A DNA stretch of 64,000 nucleotides. It comes from Ectobius pallidus (Eukaryota > Arthropoda > Insecta > Blattodea > Ectobiidae). The DNA lies in the NCBI GenBank assembly GCA_964059195.1, contig CAXKWD010000005.1:154037265-154101264 (forward strand), read 5' to 3'. Under the pieces are notes generated by a model. The model was not told where the DNA came from and searched no databases. It worked only from the letters and a program-made list of their open reading frames with translations. Of the stretch, positions 22,575-34,562 are shown piece after piece (the stretch's first letter is position 1; every line of letters starts with the position of its first letter). The position numbers were made by a program, and so were the translations under genes.

Positions 22575-23008
22575 CAGTTATCTTAAACGAATGCATGATT
22601 ATCTCTAATTTGAACACGATAGTTTCGACTATCAGAATCGGATAACATATTGTACAATAGTTACAGTGTGCTTTCTATCCCTCCTCTTCAAGAGAGAAGC
22701 AGAACAAACTTTCAGTACTGTAGACAACTTGTATAAAACAGTACTTCAGAAAGAAGTTATTAGTATTGTTTCCAATAGTTCGACTACTGTGCAATAATTA
22801 AATAAAATCATTAGTGTATTTCCGAGGAAAAGGAACAGTTTTCGAGTAAAATATTCATAAAGTAACGGAAAAGTTTATGATCAAAAACATAATATGAAAT
22901 TTGTAACCCTTTTGCGATATTTCACACATACTCTTTCTCTTTAAATTAACTGTGTCTTCTGTGGGACTCTCTTTTTCTCTCCCTCCCTATTTCCCTATTT
23001 TTCTCTAT

Positions 23009-23056
<48 letters not shown>

Positions 23057-23350
23057 GGTATATTGCTGCAAACAAACGAATATAAAAAATACTCACATTA
23101 AAATATAGCCTAATGTAAATATCGGTAGGCTACATAACCATAGAATACACAATATAATATCAATATTCAACGGCTAGTTGTTATAAATCTTTTATTTACA
23201 GTATTTAGCCCACGGTGACATCGTTATGAAGAAACAAATCAATCAAAGTTGCTAACAATATCAATATACGATTGGCAATTTGTTACGGTTTTTAATACAC
23301 TGAGGGCCATGAAAGAATATTCATTACAAAATTAATATTCATATACTAGT
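22575..23350. other. Simple repeat within unannotated sequence
   Basis: A (TC)n then (TA)n compound microsatellite lies at about 23003-23057. Nothing else recognised. Confidence 0.6.
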
Positions 23351-23352
23351 TA

Positions 23353-23864
23353 TTTCGGTACCGGTCAACCGATTTGGCCCTAATTCAATAGGCTTGTACC
23401 CAAGAACGTCATAAATTCGTATACCAAGTTTCATGAAAATCCGATAAAGCGTTATTGAGTTATCCGCGCCTTTGTGATATGTTACCATAAAAAGGCACTA
23501 AATTGGGCATTATTCCGGTACCGCACAACAGATTTGGTTCAATATCAATAGACTTTTTCCCAGGGACATTATAAATTCGTATACCATGTTTCATGAAACT
23601 CCGATAAAGCGTATTTGAGTTATCGCGCTTTTAAAATAGACACTAAATTGGGTTTTACTCCGGTACCGGTCAACCGATTTGGTTCATTATCAATAGGGTT
23701 CTTCCCATGAACATTATAAATGTATATACCAAGTTACATTAAAATCCGATTAAGAGTATTTGAGTTATCGCGCGTACAGACACACGGACGGACAGACAGA
23801 CAGACGGACAGACATTTTCCCTCCCCACACACAATCTCATAAAGTACCATACTGGCACTTAATA
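23353..23864 (+). mobile_element. GTCY-family element, copy 4 (head missing)
   Basis: Starts inside a monomer (CCGGTCAACCGATTTGG), runs through two more, the GACA/GACG run (23770-23812) and the CATACTGGCACTTAATAA tail. 5' truncated. Confidence 0.75.
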
Positions 23865-24555
23865 ACAACAATAATATTTGAGAACTTCATATATTATAAG
23901 TGGTGATAACTAAGTAAATTCTTATTAATTGCAATTTAGCTGACTTGTGTATTTTTTAACACTATCAATATGAAGCACCGTTATCAATGGAAGTCAACTC
24001 TTCGTTCTCCTAACGTATAACCACGAGTGGAAATGGAAAAGAAGTTTTTGTAGCCCTGTTATGTATCACGTGACAGCTCTAAAATCTCTCACAAACGCTG
24101 CTCTGACCCGCCTACTTTTTTTCCATGTTTTAATTAATACATTTCAGCAAAATGCTGACAAGAAAGCACGAGTAAATACGTTCTCCGCTGCGATGTTGCC
24201 ATCTGTCTCCATCATTTGCATGAGAAATTATTTTACTGTCCAATTAAGCACAAACACTTTCACCCGAATGTGCAAAGCAAACATTTCGAACTCTAAGGAA
24301 AAATGTTCTTTATGTTTCTTTTTCGTCAATTTATATTCACTAGTTCACGGAGATAGATATTATGGAATATAGTCTAGCTTGAGTAAAAAAATAAAATCAG
24401 ATAAACTTATGTAACAAAGTGCCAAATGGAGTTAATAGGTCTTATTTAAGATAATATTGAGTTTTAGACCACGGTTTCTTGAGAAAGTTTCATAAGCAAT
24501 ATGTGAAGGAAAAATTAGGATAATTCGTTTGTCTAATTATTATTTTTCATATCTC
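23865..24555. other. Unannotated stretch with GTCY head fragment
   Basis: 24388-24424 matches the GTCY head (ATAAAATCAGATAAACTTAT, AAAGTGCC). A 103-codon frame at 24061-24372 has no recognisable motif and is not called. Confidence 0.45.
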
Positions 24556-24565
24556 AGTGTATTGC

Positions 24566-24875
24566 AAGGGGTACGCCGTAGCGTAGTGGTTGAGGCGCTG
24601 CTCTACAAACCGGAAGGTCGCGGGTTCGATCCCCGATGAGGTCGTTGGAGTTTTTCAATTGGCCTAATCCTTCTGGTGGCACTATGGCCCTGGGGTCGAC
24701 TCAGCCTCTAACAAAAATGAGTACCAGGATCAATCCTGGGGGTAAAGGCGGCCGGTGCGTAAGGCTGACGACCTTACCACCTTCATGTGCCGATGTCTAA
24801 AAATCTGGGAGCCTCAACCTCCTGGAACCCTCTGGGCCTCCGTGGCCTGTAATAGGGAACACTTTACTTTTTTTT
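24566..24875 (+). mobile_element. tRNA-derived SINE A with 10-bp TSD
   Basis: AGTGTATTGC is duplicated at 24556-24565 and 24876-24885. The head GTACGCCGTAGCGTAGTGGT carries an A box and GGTCGCGGGTTCGATCCC a B box. A tRNA-unrelated body follows, then a T-rich tail. The preserved duplication implies a fairly recent LINE-driven insertion. Confidence 0.9.
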
Positions 24876-25030
24876 AGTGTATTGCGATTGGAACTTCCAA
24901 AGCGCTATGTGAACACTGCAAACAATATTGTCATGAGAACTGAATTGCATTTGATGAATTCAGTGTAATATTTTAAGAAATTATGCCCTTAATTTCTTTC
25001 TATTGGTCATATCGAGACCGGATAGATATT

Positions 25031-25080
25031 TTCCCGTCCCCCAAACAATCTTATAAAGTACCATTCTGGCACTTAATGAC
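25031..25080 (+). mobile_element. GTCY-family tail fragment
   Basis: TTTCCCGTCCCCCAAACAAT then AAAGTACCATTCTGGCACTT matches the 3' end only. Confidence 0.65.
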
Positions 25081-25084
25081 AAAT

Positions 25085-26005
25085 TCTCTATTGCTTAAGG
25101 GAGATCGTATTAAAACCTATTTTCTTATTTATTGTGTCTATGAAATATATATAATGCTTGGCAATATTCAGATAGCATATAAATCAATGATTAATCCTTT
25201 ATTTTCAGTTTCAAGAGCACTCTTTCTTTGTCCAAATTTTTTAAATTACAAAATTAGGTGCGGATGCAAAAATAATGATATAACTTCAACAAAATTTTCT
25301 TATAGGCTCGTACTTCGGCTTCAATAAACCGCACAAAAATCTTCCAGATAAAATTCTCATATTTCAAATCTGCTTTTATTTCATCTTTAAAATCTTCACT
25401 TTTAAGTTTTAATTAAAGACCTACAATTAGGCCTACATATGCATAAACCTGAAGTATATGAACTATGTTGAAAAAATCTACTCATCAATAGTTCTATAAT
25501 TTCCTCGAAATATATTATTATTTTAGTCCGCATTACGTAGGTAGAACATGAGCCAACACCTGTAATGTATATCATTGCTCTAGTATTTGCAGTTTTAGCC
25601 ATGTTGAGCGCTTGCGACATGCCAGGCTGAATAACACAATAAATTGACATGTCCCATGCTGCCCAGGCTGGATTTAAAACTTGCAGTTCATGCTCTGATT
25701 GCTAAACATATTGTGTATGGTTCACCGTGCGGGCTAGTTTATAAAATTAATTAAAAATGAGTACACAAACGCTTGAATTAGCAACTTTTCAGAGCGTTCT
25801 TTATTAAATGAAAGACCACAGCTTCCAATACATAGCACTGCAAAAAATTTCAAAAAAAAAAAAATTCAAGCTTCCATCGTCTTTTAAACGGAATAATTTA
25901 TGAGCACGATGCAGTTTTTGATTAGGCCTACTTTTCCTAAAATACTCTAAAACAGACATATAAAATATCTTTCTTTCTTTTTCTTAGTTTTACCTCTCCC
26001 TTTTA
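25085..26005. other. Unannotated stretch
   Basis: Nothing recognised beyond short poly-A runs. Confidence 0.4.
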
Positions 26006-26009
26006 GGAT

Positions 26010-26392
26010 TTAAGCGACCCAAGCCGCCCGGGCCTTAAAGACTGATTACCTTTGGGTTACATACATACTTTTTGACCAGACAAGGACATGGAGGGCCTCC
26101 CCGATGAGTGATCAGCCCAATGCCGGGGCCACCTCCGAGACAACACGAACACATAGGACGAGACACACCATTCACACACACACTCACTCCAAACAAGGCG
26201 AGGATGAGATGAAGATGATAATGACGGCCAAATGATATCTGGGGATCACAAGGGCCTAAAGTTACCGGATATTTGTCTCAAAGGTGAGGAAAACCCCCAG
26301 AAAAACCCCCACATAGGTAACTTGTCCCGACCAGGAAGCGAACCCGGGCCCGCTGCGTGAGAGGAGCGAACGCATCCCCTACGCCACAGCTA
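26010..26392 (-). mobile_element. tRNA-derived SINE B, copy 1
   Basis: The reverse complement starts GCTGTGGCGTAGGGGATGCG (A box region) with GGGCCCGGGTTCGCTTCCTG as B box, then a body containing GAGGTGGCCCCGGCATTGG. Full-length or nearly so. Confidence 0.8.
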
Positions 26393-26491
26393 TAAAAAAT
26401 CTCCAAAACCTAAATAAAAGATTTGGGAAGTATAAAAATACTTAGTATTGTAGGCATAAGTATAGTTAACTTTTCCTGATACAGAACATGG

Positions 26492-26660
26492 ATGCCTTAA
26501 GAGTTCCAGGAGGTTGAGACTCCCAGACTTTAGACATTCGGTACGTGAAGGTGGTAAGTTTTCAGCCTTACGCACCGGACATCTTCACCCTCAAGATTGC
26601 TCCTGGTAGTATACTCATTTCTGTTAGAGGCTAGGTCGACCCCAGGGCCATAATGCCACG
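26492..26660 (-). mobile_element. SINE A fragment
   Basis: Reverse-strand match to the body of the SINE at 24566 (GCATTATGGCCCTGGGGTCG, GTGCGTAAGGCTG, CTCAACCTCCTGGAAC); the tRNA-like head is missing. Confidence 0.75.
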
Positions 26661-26699
26661 AATATTGTAAGCATATATTAATAAATATTAACCTCGCGA

Positions 26700-27400
26700 C
26701 ATTTCATTTTCACAGGTGTGTATGGTCTCAAAACATAAAATTAGGTCTCAGTTTTTTGAAGTTATGTATTTATTTCCCTTTGTAGTGTAGTCAGACCTTA
26801 AGGGGGGACATACAGCTTTCGGTGAGAAATAGGTGAATTTCTTTCCTTTTCTCAGCAATGAATTGCTCTACAACATTGCAATCTGACATTCTTTATTGAC
26901 TACTTCTACAATTGCGTACTATTTTCAAAATTAATCAAACTGTTACAGTTACGGGTAATTATCGTTTCAAAATGGCAGCCACGTTTCATGTACTGAAACG
27001 CCGTTTCCTTGACAACTTCTGCAAATATCAACATTTCTGAGCGATTATTTTCCTGTGTATTTGTTCATCTTATGAACAATACTATCTACAATCACTCAAT
27101 TAACATTAATAGTTTTTTTTTAATAATATATCTATTTTTATGAAAATTGAAATTTAAAAAAAAAATTAAATACTCGTACTGTAGATGTTCCAAAGATTGT
27201 ACATGATGTTGTTCGTATGATGTTTGCAAATAGATAGAAAACAAGAGTCACTCCAGAATATTGTCATTTGTGGAATTATCGTAGGTAATCCCACGAGAGT
27301 TGACTAGTTTATCGACAGATTCGCGACTGCGGATTATACAAATAATAATTACTTTCGTCCTTTGTTGCATAATAAATAAACAATAAATAATATTTTTGAA
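26700..27400. other. Unannotated stretch
   Basis: TTAAGGGGGGACATACAGC at 26798 resembles a transposon end but no inverted partner was found. Nothing else recognised. Confidence 0.35.
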
Positions 27401-27404
27401 ATGT

Positions 27405-27720
27405 ACACAATATCGTGGACTCGCATTCTTGAGGTCCCAGTTTCAAATCCCGTGGCCGGCCAGTTTGCCATGGGTTTTTTTCATGATTTCCTTAGTCGTA
27501 AAGGGAAATGCCGAATTAGATATTTACATACCATCAATCATCCTCACCATTAAATGGGTATCATATCCATTTACATTAATATCAGTTGAAATTTACTCCA
27601 TAAAAATACATCAATAATAGAAACAATTGGCAATCAATAGTTCCACGGCCTACCCTACTGTACAGACACACATCCCGAACTCCTGATATGGCCTCGCTGC
27701 TAAAAGGAGTATATACACAG
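27405..27720 (+). mobile_element. tRNA-derived SINE C, copy 1 (5' truncated)
   Basis: Starts in the tRNA-like part (GACTCGCATTCTTGAGG), B box GTTTCAAATCCCG, then GGCCGGCC and a body with AAATGCCGAATTAGATATTT. The family recurs at 29315, 51470 and 54560 on the minus strand. Confidence 0.8.
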
Positions 27721-27753
27721 TTGAAATATATATATATATATCTGAGTTCGTGG

Positions 27754-27862
27754 TTACTGGTCAACCAACTTGTTCTTGAACGTTCTGAGTGTTGGACTGT
27801 TTTCTAGATCCTCGGGTAAAGAATTCCACAAACGAGCTGCCCCTAGAGGGAAGGATAAATAA
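27754..27862 (-). pseudogene. LINE ORF2 C-terminal scrap
   Basis: The minus strand reads FPLGAARLWNSLPEDLENSP then TLRTFKNKLVDQ and a stop. This is the terminal motif of non-LTR ORF2 proteins (RLWNSLP...FKxKL), about 35 codons. Confidence 0.75.
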
Positions 27863-27864
27863 TA

Positions 27865-28470
27865 AAGATTTTAGGCTAATCAAAAATGCAACTCCCCCGG
27901 GATGTTGCGAATACACGAATATCCTTGACATGAAAATATCATAAAAAAAAGTATGAAGACATTACGGATCCATTTTACATCATAACAAGTTCACCAAAAT
28001 GTAGAGGATATATACATGACTGTATATTATAGAACCTGCAGAAAATATTATTAAAACCAGCCGACGTGTCATGAATAGAGACATGGTGTTATATGAGAAA
28101 CACATTACAAAGTTGGTCCATATAGGTGTTCAAATATTAATACTAGGAAAATATCATATTCTGCACACATGGAGATGTGCTGGTCACGTTAGTGGTATCT
28201 CGCACAGAATTGCAAAGTAGACAACCCCTCCAATCACATCACATTACGCTAGAGTACATTACTCCTCACCAAGGTCAGCTCAACAGGCCTAATGGAATCC
28301 CTTCGCTTCAATTAGCCCTTGTATCACACAAGCAGACAAGCTATTATCATAGGCTAAACTCAGTAAACGATAATAAGATAATATCAACATATCCTCTGGT
28401 AGATTTGTTAGCAAGTTCCTAAGCCTGTTTTATCTCCAAGTACAAGTTTTATGAAAAAGGATATAGTACA
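27865..28470. other. Unannotated stretch
   Basis: Nothing recognised. Confidence 0.4.
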
Positions 28471-28474
28471 GGGT

Positions 28475-28650
28475 GTTAATGAATAATACCGAAATATTTT
28501 ACCTGTGCACAGAGGAGCACAGACAATGCAGGATGTTGTGTACATTCGTCTCGTTTCAAAACGAACAAAAATAGCTTACTTTTATTTTGAATTTTTCGGA
28601 ATTTTATTCTCTAATGATCATTCATTAGGAATTTTTCATTCTTTCGTTGC
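28475..28650 (+). repeat. Dispersed repeat, inverted at 31105-31262
   Basis: GACAATGCAGGATGTTGT, ATTCGTCTCGTTTC and AATTTTTCGGAATTTTATTC recur in reverse order at 31105-31262. The start (ACCGAAATATTTTACC) also recurs at 30680. Class unknown. Confidence 0.7.
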
Positions 28651-28832
28651 ACGTTTGCCTATTTTGTCTTGAGAATGGGCTACAGTCAAAGCTATCTCAT
28701 GATTCTTTACCTCCAGATAGTTAAATGCATGTTCATTTGGTATTCTCATCGTCAAACAAAAAATATATAAAAATTATATTAATAAATAGAGTAAACACAA
28801 CTTTATTGATATTTTAACTCTTGTCTAATAAA

Positions 28833-29235
28833 AGCCACTTTGGAACTCAAGCATTTTGCTTTTTCGGAAGAGTAATTGTAGGTACTTTTATGCAGCCCAC
28901 AACGCCCGGGCCTTAGAGGACCTCGAACTGTCGGGAAAGGGATTAGCTATGGATCACATACCTGTACAAACCTTTTCCACTAGACAAGGACATGAATGGC
29001 CGATGCCAGGGCCACCTCCAAGCCAACACGAACATATAGGACGAGACACACCCACAAACTCACTCTGAATAAGGCGCGGAAGGAATGAAGATGAAAATGA
29101 CGGCTTAGATGATATTCGGGCGCCACAAGGGCCTAAAGTTTCCCGACATCCGTCTCACAGGTGAAGAAAACGCCCGAAAAAAACCCTACCTAGGAAAATT
29201 GTCCCGACCGGGAATCGAACCCGGCTGAATGAGAA
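28833..29235 (-). mobile_element. SINE B, copy 2
   Basis: The reverse complement carries CGGGTTCGATTCCCGGTC (B box) and the SINE B body. The A-box end is shortened at AAGAG. The left flank GCCACTTTGGAACTCAAGCA recurs at 29629, suggesting it belongs to the repeat. Confidence 0.8.
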
Positions 29236-29314
29236 GAGACAACAAAACATAATGAACAAACATAATAAACACTATTCATTTGTTCTGACCATTTTCTTTT
29301 ATTTCTGCTATGCG

Positions 29315-29605
29315 TATACTGCTTTTAGCTACGAGGCCATATCAGGAGTACGGGATCGGTGTCTATACAATATGGTAGGCCTTGGAACTATTGCTTGTCA
29401 ATTGTCTATTGTTGGTGTATTTTATTGAGTAAATTTCAATTGATTAATTTAAATGGATATGATACAGGATGAAATGATGAGGATGATTCATGGTATGTAA
29501 ATATCCAATTCAGCATTTGCCTATACGACTGTGGAAACCATGAAAAAAAAAACATGTCAAATTGGCCGGCTACGGGATTTGAACCTGAGATTTCCTGAAT
29601 GCGGG
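29315..29605 (-). mobile_element. SINE C, copy 2
   Basis: GGCCGGCTACGGGATTTGAA at the right end is the reversed B box. The body ends near GCTACGAGGCCATATCAGGA. Confidence 0.8.
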
Positions 29606-29745
29606 GTACGCCGTAGCGTAGTGGTTGGGGCCACTTTGGAACTCAAGCATTTCGATTTTTTTCATTTTTTTCCCGGGCCTTATAGGATCTGTCGGGAGAG
29701 GGATTACCTATGGATCACATACCGGTACAAACATTTTCTCCTATA
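29605..29745. mobile_element. Chimeric SINE A head and SINE B tail
   Basis: GTACGCCGTAGCGTAGTGGT (SINE A head, plus strand) breaks off at 29628 and is followed directly by the GCCACTTTGG and CCCGGGCC...GGATCACATACC segment of SINE B. Confidence 0.65.
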
Positions 29746-29751
29746 ATATCC

Positions 29752-30056
29752 CTATGTAATGTCCAACAGGCACAATAATCTGTGGTTCAAGAATGCATAT
29801 ATATCTATCTTGACTCTTAACTGTACAATAACAGTGGAAGCCCGGTCACAAAAATCACTAAATAGTGTGCCACACAGTACTGCATATGACATAACTTGTC
29901 TGTCAATGACGTACACCATTAAGGGCAGTCATAGGAGAGAGATTCCATCTGGCGCTGTGAAGTGAACTCTGGCTTAGCTCTGTTGGTAGAGCAGTGACAC
30001 GGATAGCCAAAGGTCTTTGGTTCAAATCCCCGTGTGAGAGGAATGTTTCTCCTATA
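29752..30056 (+). mobile_element. tRNA-like SINE D, copy 1
   Basis: Body (AATGTCCAACAGGCACAATA to GGCGCTGTGAAG), then a tRNA-like module: GGCTTAGCTCTGTTGGTAGA (D arm, A box) and TTTGGTTCAAATCCCCG (T arm), ending TCTCCTATAATATT. The module sits 3' of the body, and body and module alternate in other copies. Anticodon-arm pairing is imperfect; not a functional tRNA gene. Confidence 0.8.
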
Positions 30057-30059
30057 ATA

Positions 30060-30446
30060 TTCTCATAATTTTATTGTATTCATTGCTAGACGGCACCAAA
30101 ACTCTGTCGGAGATAGCTTCCCTCATATGTTAATTGGCTAGACAGTAAAGAAAAAAAGAGTACAACAGAATTGCGATGCACAGAAAGATTTTTATTACTG
30201 TAGAGGGGATCAGGTGGTCAGAGTAAAAGTAACTACAATTTTGCCCGAGTTTGGTTCAGGAAAAGTTAACCGTCCTGATTTATACGAAACAACAACCTTT
30301 CTAAATATCCCGCCAGAGTTAAGCTTTCCAATTAGCATTTAAACCAATTATGTTATACAGTCAGTTAATAAACAACTTTATCTGGAACGTAGGAGAGCCT
30401 ACTCAGCTAAATTCTACAACAGTAAATGCAAGAAAATGCCAGTAGA

Positions 30447-30514
<68 letters not shown>

Positions 30515-30660
30515 CTTAAAAGAAGAGTTAAAAAGAATGAACTAGTTCTGTTCAGAGAGCAATAATTGTTTAAGCGCAGATTTGAAAAGAGTGTAAAGTC
30601 CGACTACCCTTGATATAGGCCAACCATTTCCCAGGAAGTTCGAAGTGGTTGCAAAATGAA
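30060..30660. repeat. (AAT)n run in unannotated sequence
   Basis: AAT repeat at 30447-30512 (about 65 bp); otherwise nothing recognised. Confidence 0.7.
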
Positions 30661-30664
30661 AGTT

Positions 30665-31262
30665 AAACAGAATGTTAATTAATAACACCGAAATATTTTA
30701 CCTTTGTATAGAGGAGACATAGACAAGTAACCTTGCTCTATGACGTAAAATGTGTAAGCTACAGGACATTGAACTCTTTACAATTTGGAGCTCATAAGTC
30801 AATAATTAAGCGAAATAGGGTTAAAAGTTTCATTAAATTGACTTCATGCCTTCTTAGTGATTGATAAAAATATTATTCTTATGCATTCATCAACAGCTAT
30901 ATCATAATTTAGTGTTTCCATAATCTGCAAAATTTACAGACTAATCACATGACTAGCCCCCACTGCATGTGGGTTTTTATTCATAACTTCAATGTTAACA
31001 ACGTAGCTCCTTTGTTTTGCATTTTTTAAATGTTAGAAGTCAGTGGCGGTCATGCCCTGGGAGATTTTGTGCCGTAACGGAAAAATTGAATCCATAGAGT
31101 AAAAATCTCCTAATAAGCGTGCAAACGTGCAACGAAAGAATGAATAATTCCTAATGAATGACCATTAGAGAATAAAATTCCGAAAAATTCAAAATAAAAG
31201 TAAGCTATTTTTGTTCGTTTAGAGGCGAAACGAATGTATACAACATCCTGCATTGTCTGTGA
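30665..31262. repeat. Foldback of the 28475 repeat
   Basis: 30668-30720 matches the start of the 28475 repeat in plus sense, and 31105-31262 matches its continuation in minus sense. The 385 bp between hold nothing recognised. Confidence 0.5.
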
Positions 31263-31270
31263 TTCTAGGA

Positions 31271-31878
31271 AAAAAAAATTCTTTAGGCAGGCCTACAGGC
31301 TGAGGTAGATTTCAAAGTGCTAAATCTCGCCTTATATGAGAGCTATCGAAAAACCAGTTTTGATTTGTAGAATACTCATCAAGACCTTTTCAACGATACT
31401 CCATAAGACGTGGTTTAAAAAATTTCGAATTTCCATCCCCCCACCAACCACTCTCACTCGTACCCCCAAAACCCCCGAATCGTTGGTGTCACTGTGAACT
31501 CCATAGGGAGTACTCTAATTTATTCAAACAAAGTTTCCCTGTATACTTCATAGGGGCCGAGATATAAATTTTTCAAAATTTCAACCCCCTCCCCCGACCC
31601 TCCCCTTGGCCCAACGGACTTGCTCATTAACGGACTTGGCCGAACTATTGGGCCTAGAAATAACATAATAAAATTTGGTTCAAATATCTTCAAAATTACG
31701 GCCGCTAGCGTGTAAAGATATATATATATATATATAAATATCACACAAAAATTTTTTGGAACGGGCGATGGACTCGTAATTAGGGAGGCATTAAACGTAA
31801 AGATATTAAATAATTTTTCGAAAGTCATGACATGGTATCGATTGCAATAGGTAGATTTTTCTTCGAAAAATACCTAGA
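31271..31878 (+). repeat. Family Q, copy 2
   Basis: Same start and core as 7122. It lacks about 150 bp after GATTTCAAAGTGC. It reaches the natural end, a short hairpin GGTAGATTTTTCTTCGAAAA...CCTAG. Confidence 0.8.
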
Positions 31879-31969
31879 TTACAAAAAGTCAATTTTGAAT
31901 GGAGTTATATTGACCCCAATGATACTCATTGCAAAAATAATGAATGCATTTTAATGTGTTGCAAATAAA

Positions 31970-32793
31970 AAAATCCCTTTAGGCAGGCCTACAGGCTGAG
32001 GTAGATTTCGAAGTGCTTTTGGTTTAATTTATTATCGCTGCGCAGCACTCTTCTTTTTTAGCCTTGGCATGGCAAACCTGCAGTAAAGAGGAAGAGCCTA
32101 CAATCATTTGTTTTGACAACAAGAATAGGATATAATATTCTGGGAGGCCGTGCGCAAGATCAGCAATGAATAAAATTAGCAAAGCCGCTAAACAAGACAA
32201 AATTATGATATTATAATAATTCTTTTAAGTGTTATTATTTTCAAACATTAAAATCTCGCGTCATATGAGAGCTATCAAGAAACTATTTATTGATTTGTAG
32301 AGTACTCATCAAGAGCTTTTCAACGATACCCCACAAGACGTGGTTTCAAAAGTTTCGAATTTTCATCCCCCACCCTCACTCGAACCCCCGAATCGTTGGT
32401 GTCACTTGAACTCCATAGGGAGTACTCTAATTTATTCAAACAAAGTTTCCCTCTATACTACATAGGGGCCGAGATATACATTTTTAAAAATTTCAACACC
32501 CTCCCCCGACCACCCCCTTGGGCCAAATTTGCTCATTAACGAACTTGTCCGAACTATAGGGCCTAGAAATGACATAATAAAATTTGGTTCAAATATCTTC
32601 AAAATTACGGCCGCTAGCGTGTAAAGATATATATATATATAAATATCACATTTTTTTTTTTTTTTGAACGGGCGGTGGTTTCGTACTTAGGGGAGCATGA
32701 AACGTAAAGATATGAAAGAATTTTTCGAAAATCATGACATGGTATCCATTGCAATAGGTAGATTTTTCTTCGAAATCTACCTAATATATTTCA
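31970..32793 (+). repeat. Family Q, copy 3
   Basis: Head-to-tail with copy 2, about 90 bp apart; longest copy. Ends GGTAGATTTTTCTTCGAAAT then CTACCTAA. Confidence 0.8.
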
Positions 32794-32828
32794 TCAACTT
32801 CCGAGCCCTATTGATAAATAACACAAGT

Positions 32829-32995
32829 TAAAACACCTGATTGATGCGGCAACTACTTTAGCATACAAGTACTGCGTGTAGTCTAGTCATTCTTCTGCAG
32901 GGGCGTTGCATAAAAATAAATCACAACAATTTGAGCTCGTATACACTTGCCGTAACGAGCAGAGGAAATAGATACCAATTATTATTTTCTATATA

Positions 32996-33043
<48 letters not shown>

Positions 33044-33210
33044 CATCATCTTTATCATTATCATCTAAATCCTGTGCTAGTTTATGGCAAATGCATTACG
33101 AGGCAAAATACTTGGAATTGATTTTTATGCAGCGCCCCTGAAGAAGAATGACTAGACTGCACGCAGTACTCCTATGCCAAAGTAGTTGCCGCATCAACCA
33201 GGTGTTTTAT
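32829..33210. mobile_element. Foldback element with about 100-bp arms
   Basis: 32829-32928 and 33112-33210 are inverted copies (ACACCTGATTGATGCGGCAA on the left). The centre carries an (ATT)n run at 32997-33043. No coding; superfamily unknown. Confidence 0.8.
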
Positions 33211-33399
33211 ATTAAGCTACAAATTTAAAGCTAACATGGCAACTTGGAATTTACCTGAAACGGCAAGGAGTGAGGTCAGGTATATACATATTGTGTGAGT
33301 TAACTTTTCGGCAGTGAGCTTTAAGGGATATTGGGAATGAGATTTTTCACAATTTTATCACAGGTTATCCCAGGAGAGATTACGAGTTGATTGTTAGGC

Positions 33400-33783
33400 A
33401 GATTTCTACCTAGATAGAAAAATCTAACTTTTGCAATCGATACCATTTCATGACTTTCGAAAAAATCTTTCATATCTTTACGTTTCATGCCTCCCTAAGT
33501 ACGAAACCACCGCCCGTTCAAAAAAAAAATATATATCTTTACACGCTAGAGGCCGTAATTTTGAAGATATTTGAACCAAATTTTATTATGTTATTTCTAG
33601 GCCCAATAGTTCAAACAAGTTCGTTAATGAGCAAAATTGGCCCAAGGGGGGTCGAGGGAGCGGGTTGAAATATTGAAAGATTTATATCTCAGCCCCTATG
33701 AAGTATAGAGGGAAACTTTGTTTTAATAAATCAGAGTATTCCACAGTGACACCAACGATTCGGTGGTTTTGGGGGTACGAGTG
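33400..33783 (-). repeat. Family Q, copy 4 (inverted, truncated)
   Basis: Reverse-strand match to the 3' half of copies 2 and 3. It is cut at GGGGTACGAGTG, where a GTCY-family fragment begins. Confidence 0.8.
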
Positions 33784-33786
33784 TAG

Positions 33787-33952
33787 GGTTCTTCCCATGG
33801 ATGTTATAAATGCGTTTGTCAAGTTTCATAAAAATCCGATAAAGCTTATTTGAGTTATGGCGCGTACAGACACACGGACAGACAGACAGACAAACGGAAA
33901 GACATTTTCCGTCTCCCACACAATCTCATAAAGTACCATTCTGGCACTTAAT
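33787..33952 (+). mobile_element. GTCY-family 3' fragment
   Basis: Half a monomer (GGGTTCTTCCCATGGATG), GACA run with one CAAA variant, and the CATTCTGGCACTTAATAA tail, fused directly to family Q copy 4. Confidence 0.8.
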
Positions 33953-33954
33953 AA

Positions 33955-34560
33955 ACAAAATACAAAGTATCAACAATCAAATAATAATACTGTGGCATAG
34001 CCTACAATAAAATATAATAAAAAAGTGTATGCACTCATCAACGAGTTAAAATTAGGAGAGATTATAGAAAAAATGAATTAAAAATTATATAATAATATTA
34101 CCATAATGTAATATAATAAGATTTTATTTATATTATAATAATATTATCACAATGTAATGTAATAAAAAATATTTTATTTTAACTCATGACACCAACTGAG
34201 GAGCTACATGCTCCCAGTCTTGCCACCTGTCTATGGCAGCTGATGCAGTAGTGGGATGGCCGGCTCGGTCCGCAGAGGGATGTAGCGCCAGGAAGTTTAT
34301 TTCTTGTATCAAGAAGAAAATGAAAATAGCACTGGACGTAAAAAAGTGTTTAAAAAACACCTTTTCGCATGCATTGAAATGTCCATGGATGTCGCTCTTG
34401 GAATCTGCTTTGACAAAACGTTATTTAAATAATTCATATCTGGTTTACGGCTTGTCAGCCGTCAGTTTTGATAGAATCTCCGAAGTGAGTATTTTCATAC
34501 CTCGTGATCGATTAGATGCAATATCGGGAGATTCTCTGCTTTCAGTGATGAAAGGGTTAA
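33955..34560. other. Unassigned stretch with an unexplained frame
   Basis: The plus-strand frame starting at 34233 (MAADAVVGWPARSAEGCSA) runs 136 codons but crosses into the pogo-type element at 34563, so its C-terminus is transposon DNA. The upstream 110 codons show no motif I know. Confidence 0.35.
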
Positions 34561-34562
34561 TA

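Noticed and set aside
32829..33210. CRISPR-like or hairpin RNA gene
   Set aside because: A single pair of long inverted arms with a microsatellite core is a foldback transposon structure; there are no regularly spaced repeats.
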